A stretch of 64,000 nucleotides of DNA from MVYY01 sp012517575 (lineage in GTDB: Bacteria; Bacteroidota; Bacteroidia; Bacteroidales; Paludibacteraceae), in the NCBI GenBank assembly GCA_031629035.1, contig JAVLUG010000003.1, positions 62,001 to 126,000 of the forward strand, in the 5' to 3' direction. A program made the position numbers and the translations under genes. The notes under the pieces were generated by a model. That model was given only the letters and a program-made list of their open reading frames with translations. It searched no databases and was not told where the DNA came from. Below are positions 54,515 through 63,222 of the stretch, piece after piece. Position 1 is the first letter of the stretch; every line of letters starts with the position of its first letter.

Positions 54515-55300
54515 TTTTTGATTAAAAATTACAAAATTAATTTCAGCTATAAATTTATGAGTGAAAAAGTTTCAATTTTCTTTCAATAATACCTCATTAT
54601 ACTTATAATAGACATTTTCATGAAATATTTCTTAAAAATGGAGTTTTAAATTATTTTGTTGTACAAAATCACTCACTCCCGCCGATTTGTAATCGGTGGT
54701 TTGCTGAATGACTTGAATTTTCTGTAGGCTTCAAATGTATCATTTTATTTTTAGAATTACAAGGTTTTTTCTGTGAATTTAAAATCTACTTTTTAAAATT
54801 TTTCGGATTGGAAATCCTTGCTTTCCATTGGGATAGAAGTTCTGCCTTTCAGGCAGAGGGATATTTATTGTAGCTTTGTCCGCAGGTCGTTGACCTTCGG
54901 TTATGAAAATATTGCCTTTCAGGCAAATTTCTCATTGCAATACAGAAATAAAAGAACTATTTCTAAAAAATAATGGCATGAAAAGCTAAATTTTCATAAC
55001 CGCAGAATTTATTTAGCGGGAAAAGATACCTCAGCACTTCACGCTGCATGAAAGGCAGAACAATCTTGGAAGCGAGGATTTACAATCCATAAATAGTTGG
55101 AAAGTTTGTAAAGTTAAAAGTTTATAAAGTCGGATAGCACTGATAAATTTGGAAGGTAGTCCCGTTGTCTTCATAGAAGAAAGGAATAATAAGACAATTA
55201 GCCAAGTTTGCAAATCTCACAAAACAAATTTCAAAAGACCTCCGAGCTACGCCCCTAAAAACAGAATATTCGGAGATTTTACATTATGAGGATAATTATG
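54515..55300. other. intergenic region with a cluster of small palindromes
   Basis: No gene is seen. Short hairpins with loops of 3-5 bases occur at 54682-54696 (CCGATTTGTAATCGG), 54805-54817, 54841-54857 (TCTGCCTTTCAGGCAGA), 54884-54896, 54912-54926 (TTGCCTTTCAGGCAA) and 55076-55088 (GGATTTACAATCC). They look like nested palindromic units. Confidence 0.5.
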
Positions 55301-55425
55301 ATAAATTTTATTTTTTAGAATGGGATTTTCATTTCAATGTTTCCATGATAGAATAGAAAGGTAGGGAAAGATAAAAATTAGAAAATTTTGTATCAGCTCG
55401 ACATAGCCTGGAGGCTAAGCCGAAC
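55301..55425 (-). repeat. dispersed repeat, copy C, partial and diverged
   Basis: Matches the hairpin-proximal part of copies A and B (ATAAATTTTATTTTTTAG, CCATGATAGAAT, AAATTAGAAAATTTTG, AGCTCGACATAGCC). The hairpin arms have decayed. It lies 44 bp after the stop of the minus-strand sensor gene. Confidence 0.7.
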
Positions 55426-55468
55426 AAAGAACCAACTATTTCATTAAGAAAGCCACTGAAGTAAAAAA

Positions 55469-58225
55469 TCAATTTTTAATGCGTTTAAGGAAATCGGTGG
55501 GATTTTCATTGAAATACTCCTTAAAACACTTGGTAAAATAGGAAGGTGAAGTAAAACCGGTATCGTAAGCAATTTCCGAAATACTTTTTTCACTGGTAAT
55601 CATCATTTGCTCCGCAGCCTTTAACCTTATGATTCTAACAAATTCATTAGGTGAATAGTTAGTCAACGATTTTACTTTTCTGTAAAGCTGGACGCGTGAT
55701 AAACCCATAGATTTGCCTATATCATCAATATTCAAATCGGTATCCATCAAATTCTCCTCAATAATTCTTCTAAATTTATCTATAAAAGTATTATCTACTT
55801 CATTTAAAAGTTCTTTTTTATCGCCAAAGGTCAAGTGATTCTGAAAATATTCTTTTAATTTCTTTCTGTTCTCAATGGTGTTTTTTATTCTGATTTTCAA
55901 GAGACTTTCATTAAAAGGTTTCGGTATATAAGCATCAGCACCGCTCTCAAATCCCAAAGAACGTTGTTCGTCCATGGCATACGCCGTCAATAAAATAACG
56001 GGGATATGACTGGTAGATGTATTTTCTTTTACCGATTTACACAATTCAAATCCATTCATTTTATCCATCATTACATCGCTGACAATTAAATCAGGTACAT
56101 ATTTCATTGCTTTAAGCAAACCGCTTTGTCCGTCTTTGGCTTCTATGACGGTATATTCATTTTGTAGCAAAGTCTTAATAAAGTTACGAACGTCAGTATT
56201 GTCATCTACCGATAAAATCAGAGGTTTTTCAGACTTATACTCATCAACAATTTCGTCCGAAACATCAATGTAATTAATCTCTTCCTGAAAATTCGGTTTA
56301 AAATTAATTTCAGGATATTGTTCATTCATGGCTATATCCTTCTGTTTAAAAGGAATCGTTACAGTAAAAACGCAACCTTTACCTTCGGTACTTTGCACTT
56401 CTATCGTTCCGTTATGAAGTTCGACCAACATTTTTGTCAAATGCAAACCAATTCCAGAATTCTGGGCATTGTCCCCAATTTTGAAAAACCTATCAAAAAT
56501 CTTATCCAAATGAGAAGTGGGGATCCCGATTCCCGAATCGGATACAATTATTTTTGCGAAAAATTCACTGTTTATCGACTGTTTTGATAATTTTACTTCA
56601 ATTTTTCCATTCTCAGGAGTGAATTTAAAAGCATTGGAAATCAGATTATAACAAATCTTCTCCATTTTATCGCTATCAAACCACAAAACAAAATCATCAT
56701 TGCCAGCATTGAAATTAAAATGGATATGTTTTTTTTGTGCCAAATAACGGAAAGAATGACATATTTCAGAAATAAATAGTTTTAAATCGCCAAAAGTAAA
56801 AGTCATTTGCATTTTACCGGTTTCGGTCTTACGAAAATCAATTATTTGGTCGATTAACTTAAGAAGCAAGTGCACATTCTTTCGCATTAAAAGAATCAAT
56901 TGTTTTCCTTCTTCAGACAAATTTTCTTTTTCCTGTAAACGGTCTAAAGGGCCAAGAATAAGTGTTAATGGGGTTTTAAATTCATGTGAAATATTAGTAA
57001 AGAAGACTAGTTTTGCCTGTGTAGCTTCCTCCAAATTTTTAGAAAGCACCAGTAATTGATCGCGCTGCTCTGCCAACTCTTCTTTCTGCTTGTAAATTGC
57101 AGCATTTCTGATTTCCAGTTCCTTATTAACTTTATTCTTGTGTTTATATAATTTAAAAAGTAATGCCAGCAACAACAAAATAATAAAAAGCACACCGAGT
57201 GACAAAACAAGAAAAATTCTTTGCGTGCTATATTGTGCTAAATTTTTATTTAATACTTCGTTAAGTTGAGCAATACGATTTTGATGCTGAATAATTTGGT
57301 CTGTTTGAAGTTTTATTACCCTTGCATTGGTTTTGTCAACCACAGCTGTGTAAAGAATATTTTCCTTGTCAAAAGGTTCATGACGCAGAATTCTTACAGC
57401 GATCTGTACCGCTTTCTCACCTCCGGTAGGATAAATAAAAGTAGCATCGAGCATGCCGTCCAAAACCTTTTGAATGCCTCCATTTGTTCCCGGAAGTGCA
57501 TCAATACCGATGATCTTTGGTTTTTCTTTTTCGTTATAAACTTGATAGGCTTCATAAACACCAGTTGCCATTTCGTCATTTTGAGCAAAAACCAAATCTA
57601 CAGGAATACCTAAACGAATAGCCTGTTTCATCTTTTCACGTGCCACCTCCCTCAACCAAGCTCCATCATTTTCATAAACAATTTTTATTTGAGGATATCC
57701 ATCAATAATGCTTCTGAAGCCTCTATGCCGTTCAACAGCCGGCGTGGAACCCTTCAATCCAGTAATCTCAACAATATTACCCTTGCCTTTCAATAGATTA
57801 ACAACATAGATTCCCACTTCCTTACCTATTTGATAATTGTCAGCTCCCACAAAAGCAGTATAATTGTCCGAATTAATTTTCCGATCAACCAATATTACAG
57901 GTATTCCGGAATTCATCGCATTTTCAATAACAGGCGTCAAAGGGATTGCTTCATTGGGAGCAACAATTAAAATATCAACTTTGTCTTCAATAAAACTTTC
58001 AATATCGCGTATCTGTTTCTGATTGCTATCAAAAGCCGTTTTAATTCTGACTTCCAAATTAGGATAAAAAGAAGCTTCTCTCAAAATTTCTTCATTCATG
58101 GTGGTTCGCCAAGCATCATCACTACATTGAGAAACACCGATCAAAAATTCTTTCTTTATCGGCAATGCTTCTGATGGCAACAAGAATAAAAAAACAATCA
58201 AATTAAAAAGAAAAGCTTTTTTCAT
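55469..58225 (-). CDS. hybrid two-component sensor/regulator with sugar-binding periplasmic domain
   Basis: A 918-residue one-protein signalling system. Signal peptide, then a type-I periplasmic-binding (ribose/LacI-like) sensor (about 27-310; FLIGVSQCSDDAWRTTMNEE, ILIVAPNEAIPLTPVI, IPVILVDRKI, IGIDALPGTNGGIQ), a membrane segment (about 340-362), histidine kinase with His414 in NISHEFKTPLTL and ATPase boxes, receiver domain with Asp717 in VSDVMMDKMNG, and a C-terminal AraC HTH (about 810-918). BT1754 of B. thetaiotaomicron has this layout, binds fructose and controls fructan use. The genes that follow are fructan genes, so fructose sensing is likely. Its own -7 box TATATTTG is at 58279-58272. 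Confidence 0.95.
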   Translation of the reverse strand: MKKAFLFNLIVFLFLLPSEALPIKKEFLIGVSQCSDDAWRTTMNEEILREASFYPNLEVRIKTAFDSNQKQIRDIESFIEDKVDILIVAPNEAIPLTPVIENAMNSGIPVILVDRKINSDNYTAFVGADNYQIGKEVGIYVVNLLKGKGNIVEITGLKGSTPAVERHRGFRSIIDGYPQIKIVYENDGAWLREVAREKMKQAIRLGIPVDLVFAQNDEMATGVYEAYQVYNEKEKPKIIGIDALPGTNGGIQKVLDGMLDATFIYPTGGEKAVQIAVRILRHEPFDKENILYTAVVDKTNARVIKLQTDQIIQHQNRIAQLNEVLNKNLAQYSTQRIFLVLSLGVLFIILLLLALLFKLYKHKNKVNKELEIRNAAIYKQKEELAEQRDQLLVLSKNLEEATQAKLVFFTNISHEFKTPLTLILGPLDRLQEKENLSEEGKQLILLMRKNVHLLLKLIDQIIDFRKTETGKMQMTFTFGDLKLFISEICHSFRYLAQKKHIHFNFNAGNDDFVLWFDSDKMEKICYNLISNAFKFTPENGKIEVKLSKQSINSEFFAKIIVSDSGIGIPTSHLDKIFDRFFKIGDNAQNSGIGLHLTKMLVELHNGTIEVQSTEGKGCVFTVTIPFKQKDIAMNEQYPEINFKPNFQEEINYIDVSDEIVDEYKSEKPLILSVDDNTDVRNFIKTLLQNEYTVIEAKDGQSGLLKAMKYVPDLIVSDVMMDKMNGFELCKSVKENTSTSHIPVILLTAYAMDEQRSLGFESGADAYIPKPFNESLLKIRIKNTIENRKKLKEYFQNHLTFGDKKELLNEVDNTFIDKFRRIIEENLMDTDLNIDDIGKSMGLSRVQLYRKVKSLTNYSPNEFVRIIRLKAAEQMMITSEKSISEIAYDTGFTSPSYFTKCFKEYFNENPTDFLKRIKN

Positions 58226-58271
58226 GGAATAGGGAAAACTTTCATTATATATGTTAGAAAAAAATTCATCA

Positions 58272-58279
58272 CAAATATA
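58272..58279 (-). promoter_or_regulatory. -7 promoter element of the sensor gene
   Basis: Minus-strand TATATTTG, 47 bp before the ATG at 58225 and just after the fructokinase stop, so the sensor can be transcribed apart from the fructan genes. TTTG copies at 17- and 22-bp spacing are not ideal. Confidence 0.55.
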
Positions 58280-58300
58280 AGGTTTTTTACGAAATACAAA

Positions 58301-59191
58301 TCAAAAAGAGTTAGCAAGTTTACTGATAATTGATTGAGGAAGAGTAGGCATTGCTCCTTGTTGAGTACACACATAAGCTGATATTTCCACCGCCAATTCA
58401 TGGGCTTCGGAAATGCTCTTTCCTTTGAGTATTCCTGCAACAAAACCAGCAGTAAAAGCATCACCGGCGCCTACCGTATCAGCAACTTCAACTAGAGGAG
58501 TGGATTTCAAAGAAATTTGCAAAGAAGAAACGACACAACTGCCATTCGTTCCTTTGGTGAGCACGATCATTTCGAGGGGATAGATTTGTAAAAGTTTTTT
58601 GCAAATTTCTATATCTGACTTTTCGTGCCAATCAAATAATTGAGCTAAAAGTATAATTTCCTCATCATTGATTTTCAATATATTACATCTTTTCAACGAA
58701 TGGTCAATCAACTCTTTAGAATAAAAATGTTGACGCAGATTAATATCGAAAATTTTCAGTGTCTCTTCAGGCACGTTATCTAAAAATAAGTGAATAGTTT
58801 CCCTTGAAACAGGATGACGTTGAGCCAACGAACCAAAGCATACAGCTCTTGTTTTACAGGCTAATTTTTTCATTTCTTCTGTAAATGGGATATTATCCCA
58901 AGCCACATTTTCACAAATTTCATAACACGGGACCCCAACTTCATTTAGTGTAACCTTCACCGTTCCTGTTGGAAAAGGTACTCTTTCGATGATAAAATTC
59001 ATATTTTTACTCCGAAGATTCTCGATTATTTCTTCGCCCAATTCATCATTCCCAATCGCACTTACAGCAAAGCCATCAAATCCTAACTGAGAAATATGAT
59101 AGGCAAAATTTGCCGGCGCTCCGCCTAATACTTTTCCTGTTGGTAGAACGTCCCAAAGAATTTCTCCAATTCCGACAATAATATCTTTCAT
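58301..59191 (-). CDS. fructokinase, PfkB family
   Basis: A 296-residue PfkB carbohydrate kinase with VGIGEILWDVLPTGKVLGGAPANFAYH at the start, typical of bacterial fructokinases, and DTVGAGDAFTAGFVAG with the catalytic Asp near the end. It phosphorylates cytoplasmic fructose to fructose-6-phosphate. It lies between the sensor and the MFS importer, as the fructokinase does in the B. thetaiotaomicron levan locus. The KDG kinase needed by the alginate locus is a relative, but the GGAPANFA motif and context favour fructose. Confidence 0.93.
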   Translation of the reverse strand: MKDIIVGIGEILWDVLPTGKVLGGAPANFAYHISQLGFDGFAVSAIGNDELGEEIIENLRSKNMNFIIERVPFPTGTVKVTLNEVGVPCYEICENVAWDNIPFTEEMKKLACKTRAVCFGSLAQRHPVSRETIHLFLDNVPEETLKIFDINLRQHFYSKELIDHSLKRCNILKINDEEIILLAQLFDWHEKSDIEICKKLLQIYPLEMIVLTKGTNGSCVVSSLQISLKSTPLVEVADTVGAGDAFTAGFVAGILKGKSISEAHELAVEISAYVCTQQGAMPTLPQSIISKLANSF

Positions 59192-59217
59192 GTCAATAAA
59201 CTATTTTCAATTAAATT

Positions 59218-60555
59218 TTACAGACCCAGTTCTTTTTCAATAAGTTCCAGCGACTTTCCTTTGGTTTCGGGAATCCAAAACTTTACAAAAAAAGCTGCCA
59301 ATAAGCTGAACACGCAAAATATTCCGAAAAGATATTCAAATCCAAGCTTTCCCTGAATGACCGGTGCAAAATATACGGTTAGAAAAGTGCACAACCAGCT
59401 TACAGCAGTAGAAAACGACATGGCTAAACCTTTAATTCTAACAGGATATATTTCAGAAATAACCACCCACATGACTGGTGCAAAAGAAGCAGCAAAAAAA
59501 GAAATATAAACCAATAAAGCTATCAAAACCCCCAAGCCATTTTGAGAAGGACGAGTAAATTCAAACGTCAAATATGCGAGTGAAATTATCATTCCCACAG
59601 CGCCCCAAAATAGTAAAGTTTTTCGTCCACTTTTATCTACTAGCCAAAGTGCAATAACTGTCATTAAAAAATTAACCAAACCCACAATCATGGACTGCAT
59701 CAACGAATCCATTTTAGCTGAACCGGCAGCCTGAAAAATGTCCGGTGCATACATAATAACTGCATTAATTCCTGTAATTTGCTGAAAAGCAGCCAATAGA
59801 GTTCCAATCAAAACAATTTTTCCGACTTTTCCCTGAAACAATTCTGCGAATTTGACTTTTTCTTTACGAACATCGGCATTTATTGTTCTCTCCATTTCTG
59901 GAAGTTCAGTTTCAATCAACTCATTTCCACCTATTTCTCTCATGATTTTAACAGCTTCTTCTCTTCGATCTTTTGACAATAACCAACGAGGACTTTCAGG
60001 AAATTTTAAAAGTAAAAAAATCAAATAGAGAATGCCAAAAACTGCCGGTATCAGGAGCATATAACGCCAACTTCTTTCTCCGAAACCCACTAAAAGATAG
60101 TCAAATACATAAGCTAATAGTATGCCTATTGTTATGGCAAACTGATTGAAAGAAACCAAACGACCTCTATTGCGAGCAGGTGCAATTTCTGATATATACA
60201 TTGGACAAACCACAGAACTTGCTCCCACTGCCAAACCTGACAACACACGAAAAACAATTAACATGCTTGACGATTCGGCAAAGGAACATCCCAAAGCTGA
60301 GAGAATATAGATAAAAGCTGTTGCAACCATAACTTTTTTTCGGCCGTATTTTTCTGCAAAATTGCCAGTAAACAAAGCGCCCAGCAAACACCCAAGTGTC
60401 AACAATCCGGCTACAGTTCCAAGTCCACTGTCAGTAAGAGAAAACTCCCCTTTTATCATATCTACTGCTCCGGAAATTCCGGCCATGTTCAATCCAAATA
60501 ATAAACCTCCATTGATTGCAACAAAAGTTGTCCAATATAAATACTTGTTTTTCAT
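59218..60555 (-). CDS. MFS sugar porter, probable fructose importer
   Basis: A 445-residue sugar-porter-family transporter with twelve membrane segments. Signatures are GLLFGLNMAGISGAVDMIKG, NFAEKYGRKKVM, PMYISEIAPARNRGRLVSFNQ, PESPRWLLSKDRREEA, QQITGINAVIMYAPDIFQAAG and VISEIYPVRIKGLAMS. Proteins of this kind import fructose across the inner membrane in Bacteroides fructan loci. The gene lies 26 bp from fructokinase and 40 bp from GH32, in one operon on the minus strand. Confidence 0.93.
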   Translation of the reverse strand: MKNKYLYWTTFVAINGGLLFGLNMAGISGAVDMIKGEFSLTDSGLGTVAGLLTLGCLLGALFTGNFAEKYGRKKVMVATAFIYILSALGCSFAESSSMLIVFRVLSGLAVGASSVVCPMYISEIAPARNRGRLVSFNQFAITIGILLAYVFDYLLVGFGERSWRYMLLIPAVFGILYLIFLLLKFPESPRWLLSKDRREEAVKIMREIGGNELIETELPEMERTINADVRKEKVKFAELFQGKVGKIVLIGTLLAAFQQITGINAVIMYAPDIFQAAGSAKMDSLMQSMIVGLVNFLMTVIALWLVDKSGRKTLLFWGAVGMIISLAYLTFEFTRPSQNGLGVLIALLVYISFFAASFAPVMWVVISEIYPVRIKGLAMSFSTAVSWLCTFLTVYFAPVIQGKLGFEYLFGIFCVFSLLAAFFVKFWIPETKGKSLELIEKELGL

Positions 60556-60595
60556 ACATTTATTTTTTATATAATTAAATTTTTGCCTGATTATT

Positions 60596-62356
60596 TTATT
60601 TTAAATCGCTAACTTTAATGTTTGCAACCTTTAAAGTGCCATCTTTGGAAAAGAATTTCAAAGTATTCATGACTTCATTTGGATAAAACAATGACGTCAT
60701 CACAATTTCCCCATGATTGATAAACAATTCTGCTGAACATTTATCAACCAAAAGTCGAATTTCGTAACTCTTTTTAGGTAACAATGGAGCGTTCATTCCC
60801 AACGGAAAACGATCGTTAAAGCCAATAAGTCCACTATTATTTCTTTGAATATTAATAGATTGAGTAAATAAATTAAACACGAAGTCCAATTTTTCTCCTT
60901 TTAAATTCTGAAGAGAAAATCCAAAAATATTTCCTTTTTCCGGTTGCAATGTCATTCTAAGTTCAAAACTGCCATCATTGTCTTTTAGTAATTTATTCAG
61001 TGTGTTTTCATTTTCAACAATTTGGGCAGGGAAATCAACGGTTTTTTTCCTGAGCAAATCAACTTCTTTTACCGGATAACTGCTCAACACACAATGATTT
61101 CCATTGTTTACGAGCAGCAACTCACGCGGAATTGTATTACAGCTTCTAAAAATTTTTGTAGGTGTTTCATTGGCATAATCCCAGTTATTCATCCACCCCA
61201 AGAAAATTCGTCGGCCATCAATATCAGAGATATTGCTGAAAGTAACACCTGCATAATTATCTCGTCCATAATCTATCCAAAGAGGATAAGGAAGGAGATC
61301 TGCCTTAAATTTTTCTCCATCAAAATCACCAATAAAATATTGTGTAGCCGAACCTCCATTCAGTCCTCCGGGATTTATACTTACCAATAAAACCCACTTT
61401 GTTTTTCCTTCGTAAGTTAATGGAAATAAATCGGGACATTCCCATACACCGGCATGAGATCCAATTCCTTTACCGAATTCACTCAAACGATTCCAGTTTT
61501 TAAGGTCAGTTGAAGAATAAAAAGTAATCGTTTGTTTCGTTGCCAATGCCATGATCCATTTGTTTTCTTGCTGAAACCAAATCACTTTCGGATCACGAAA
61601 ATCAGTGATGCCGGGATTGGAAATAATAGGATTTTTTTTAAACTTAGTAAAAGTTCTCCCTTTATCTGTGCTGTAAGCCAATGATTGCGATTGAACCTTT
61701 CCGGCACTTGTATAAATTGCAATCATGGTATTTTTGCCAAAACCTGCAGTATTATTTTTATCAATGACAACACTCCCTGAAAAAATTGCACCTAATGTGT
61801 CGGGTGTTAAAGCTACCGGTAAGTAAGTCCAAGAAGTTAAATCGGTGCTTACGGCATGACCCCAGCTCATATTTCCCCACTTTGTCCCAAATGGATTATA
61901 CTGATAAAAAAGATGATATTCTCCTTCATAAAAGTTCAAGCCATTGGGATCGTTCATCCAGCCGTATTCTGGAGAAAAATGAAAATCAGGACGATAAGGT
62001 TCAGCGTATTTAATCTTAAAGTGATCGGATGGTTTAATTCTTTTTATTCCATATCTGGCAGCAGAAGGCCCATCGTAACTTAATTCCAAAACTTTACCTT
62101 TATATTTTCCCACGTCTAATTTTACCCAGTAATCTACCTTTTTCTGAGCAAGTCGCATCCAAATAACATCCGGAGATTTTTTATTATCGGGATAATTTAT
62201 TGTAATTTTTACTTCATCGGCATTTTCTTCAACGGGGAACAACAAATAGGCAGTAGTAATTAAAATGTTCTTTTGCTGCTTATCGTTAGATACTTTAAAT
62301 CCTACCGCCAAAAGAATAACCGAAACAGCAAATAGAGGAATAAGGAATTTTCTCAT
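60596..62356 (-). CDS. GH32 fructan hydrolase
   Basis: A 586-residue protein with an N-terminal signal/anchor segment (residues 1 to about 22; no lipobox Cys), a small beta domain (about 30-110) and a five-bladed GH32 propeller with C-terminal beta-sandwich. Catalytic residues: nucleophile Asp136 in WMNDPNG, transition-state Asp255 in FRDPKV, and acid/base Glu306 in ECPD. It hydrolyses beta-fructofuranosyl linkages of levan, inulin or sucrose, most likely exo-acting and periplasmic. Its position next to importer and fructokinase matches fructan loci. Confidence 0.95.
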   Translation of the reverse strand: MRKFLIPLFAVSVILLAVGFKVSNDKQQKNILITTAYLLFPVEENADEVKITINYPDNKKSPDVIWMRLAQKKVDYWVKLDVGKYKGKVLELSYDGPSAARYGIKRIKPSDHFKIKYAEPYRPDFHFSPEYGWMNDPNGLNFYEGEYHLFYQYNPFGTKWGNMSWGHAVSTDLTSWTYLPVALTPDTLGAIFSGSVVIDKNNTAGFGKNTMIAIYTSAGKVQSQSLAYSTDKGRTFTKFKKNPIISNPGITDFRDPKVIWFQQENKWIMALATKQTITFYSSTDLKNWNRLSEFGKGIGSHAGVWECPDLFPLTYEGKTKWVLLVSINPGGLNGGSATQYFIGDFDGEKFKADLLPYPLWIDYGRDNYAGVTFSNISDIDGRRIFLGWMNNWDYANETPTKIFRSCNTIPRELLLVNNGNHCVLSSYPVKEVDLLRKKTVDFPAQIVENENTLNKLLKDNDGSFELRMTLQPEKGNIFGFSLQNLKGEKLDFVFNLFTQSINIQRNNSGLIGFNDRFPLGMNAPLLPKKSYEIRLLVDKCSAELFINHGEIVMTSLFYPNEVMNTLKFFSKDGTLKVANIKVSDLK

Positions 62357-62410
62357 ATAAATTTCTTGGAATTGTTTTTCAATAATATATAAAAAAGTTT
62401 AAAAATAAAA

Positions 62411-62452
62411 ACTGTTTCTCCTGCCAAATGAACATTTAACAGGAGAAACAGT
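62411..62452 (-). terminator. hairpin with T-run after the 62468 gene
   Basis: Arms ACTGTTTCTCCTG (62411-62423) and CAGGAGAAACAGT (62440-62452) are perfect complements. On the minus strand the stem is followed by TTTTATTTTT, so it looks like an intrinsic terminator, although the GH32 gene downstream has no obvious new promoter. Confidence 0.85.
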
Positions 62453-62467
62453 AAGCAAATTCAATCA

Positions 62468-63193
62468 TTATTGAACAAAAATTTTTGATATAGATGGGAC
62501 TCCATTTTTAACATCTTTCTGCTTTAAAATATATAAGCCCTGAGGTAAATTTAAATCTCTTACAGAAAAATTACCTGAAATTTTTTTTATTAGAGAACCA
62601 TTCGAAGAATAAATTTCAGTAGTTGTGTATTCATGATTTAATGGAAAAGGTATCTCATTAATACCAGAATTAATGTCGAAATAAGCAACAATTTCATCCC
62701 ACCACATCCTATGTGCTTCTCCATCGGGTATGGGGTTGGTCTGATAATTTTCAAAATGAGGTGCAACCAATAACGTTTGAATATTACCTATTCCTGAAGG
62801 AATTTTGAAAGTTAATTTTTGCCATGCGCCTGGTGTGTTATAATTAGCCACAACAAAGTAATTAGAAATCCCATCTTGTAATTCCAGCCTAACTTTTCCT
62901 TCAATGAGTTTATAAACCATAACTGATAATGTATTATAAGCAGCAACGTCAATATTAAGTCCTGAAATCCCAGCTCCTGTATAATCCACATCAGAATTAT
63001 TTATCCATACTGTAATAGATTTATCAGAATTATTCACTCCATCCTTTAATGGATTGTCCCATACATCTACCGCACCTGCGGACCCTGCAGGCCACCAAGC
63101 AGTACCAATATCCTCGCCATTGCTAATAACTTGTTGTGCGCTGACAACACTAAAAACAGCAACAAAAAAAGAAAGCATAATTGATTTTTTCAT
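62468..63193 (-). CDS. T9SS surface protein with carbohydrate-binding-like domain, fructan locus
   Basis: A 241-residue protein with signal peptide ending VSAQQ (about residue 20), one beta-sandwich domain (about 22-170, with WWPAGSAGAVDVWDNP, LEGKVRLELQDG-like strand and HRMWWDEIVAYFD at its end) and a T9SS sorting domain (about 175-241, GSLIKKISGNFSVRDLNLPQGLYIL). No catalytic motif is seen. It takes the place of the surface fructan-binding lipoprotein of Bacteroides levan loci, but reaches the surface through T9SS. A terminator-like hairpin follows. Confidence 0.82.
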   Translation of the reverse strand: MKKSIMLSFFVAVFSVVSAQQVISNGEDIGTAWWPAGSAGAVDVWDNPLKDGVNNSDKSITVWINNSDVDYTGAGISGLNIDVAAYNTLSVMVYKLIEGKVRLELQDGISNYFVVANYNTPGAWQKLTFKIPSGIGNIQTLLVAPHFENYQTNPIPDGEAHRMWWDEIVAYFDINSGINEIPFPLNHEYTTTEIYSSNGSLIKKISGNFSVRDLNLPQGLYILKQKDVKNGVPSISKIFVQ

Positions 63194-63222
63194 AATAAAT
63201 AATTTTTTAATTGTTAATTGAA

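Noticed and set aside
54682..55088. CRISPR array
   Set aside because: The small palindromes differ in sequence and spacing, there are no equal spacers, and no cas genes are present.
58301..59191. KDG kinase completing the alginate pathway
   Set aside because: The GGAPANFA motif and the fructan neighbours fit fructokinase better; it is 29 kb from the alginate genes and on the other strand.
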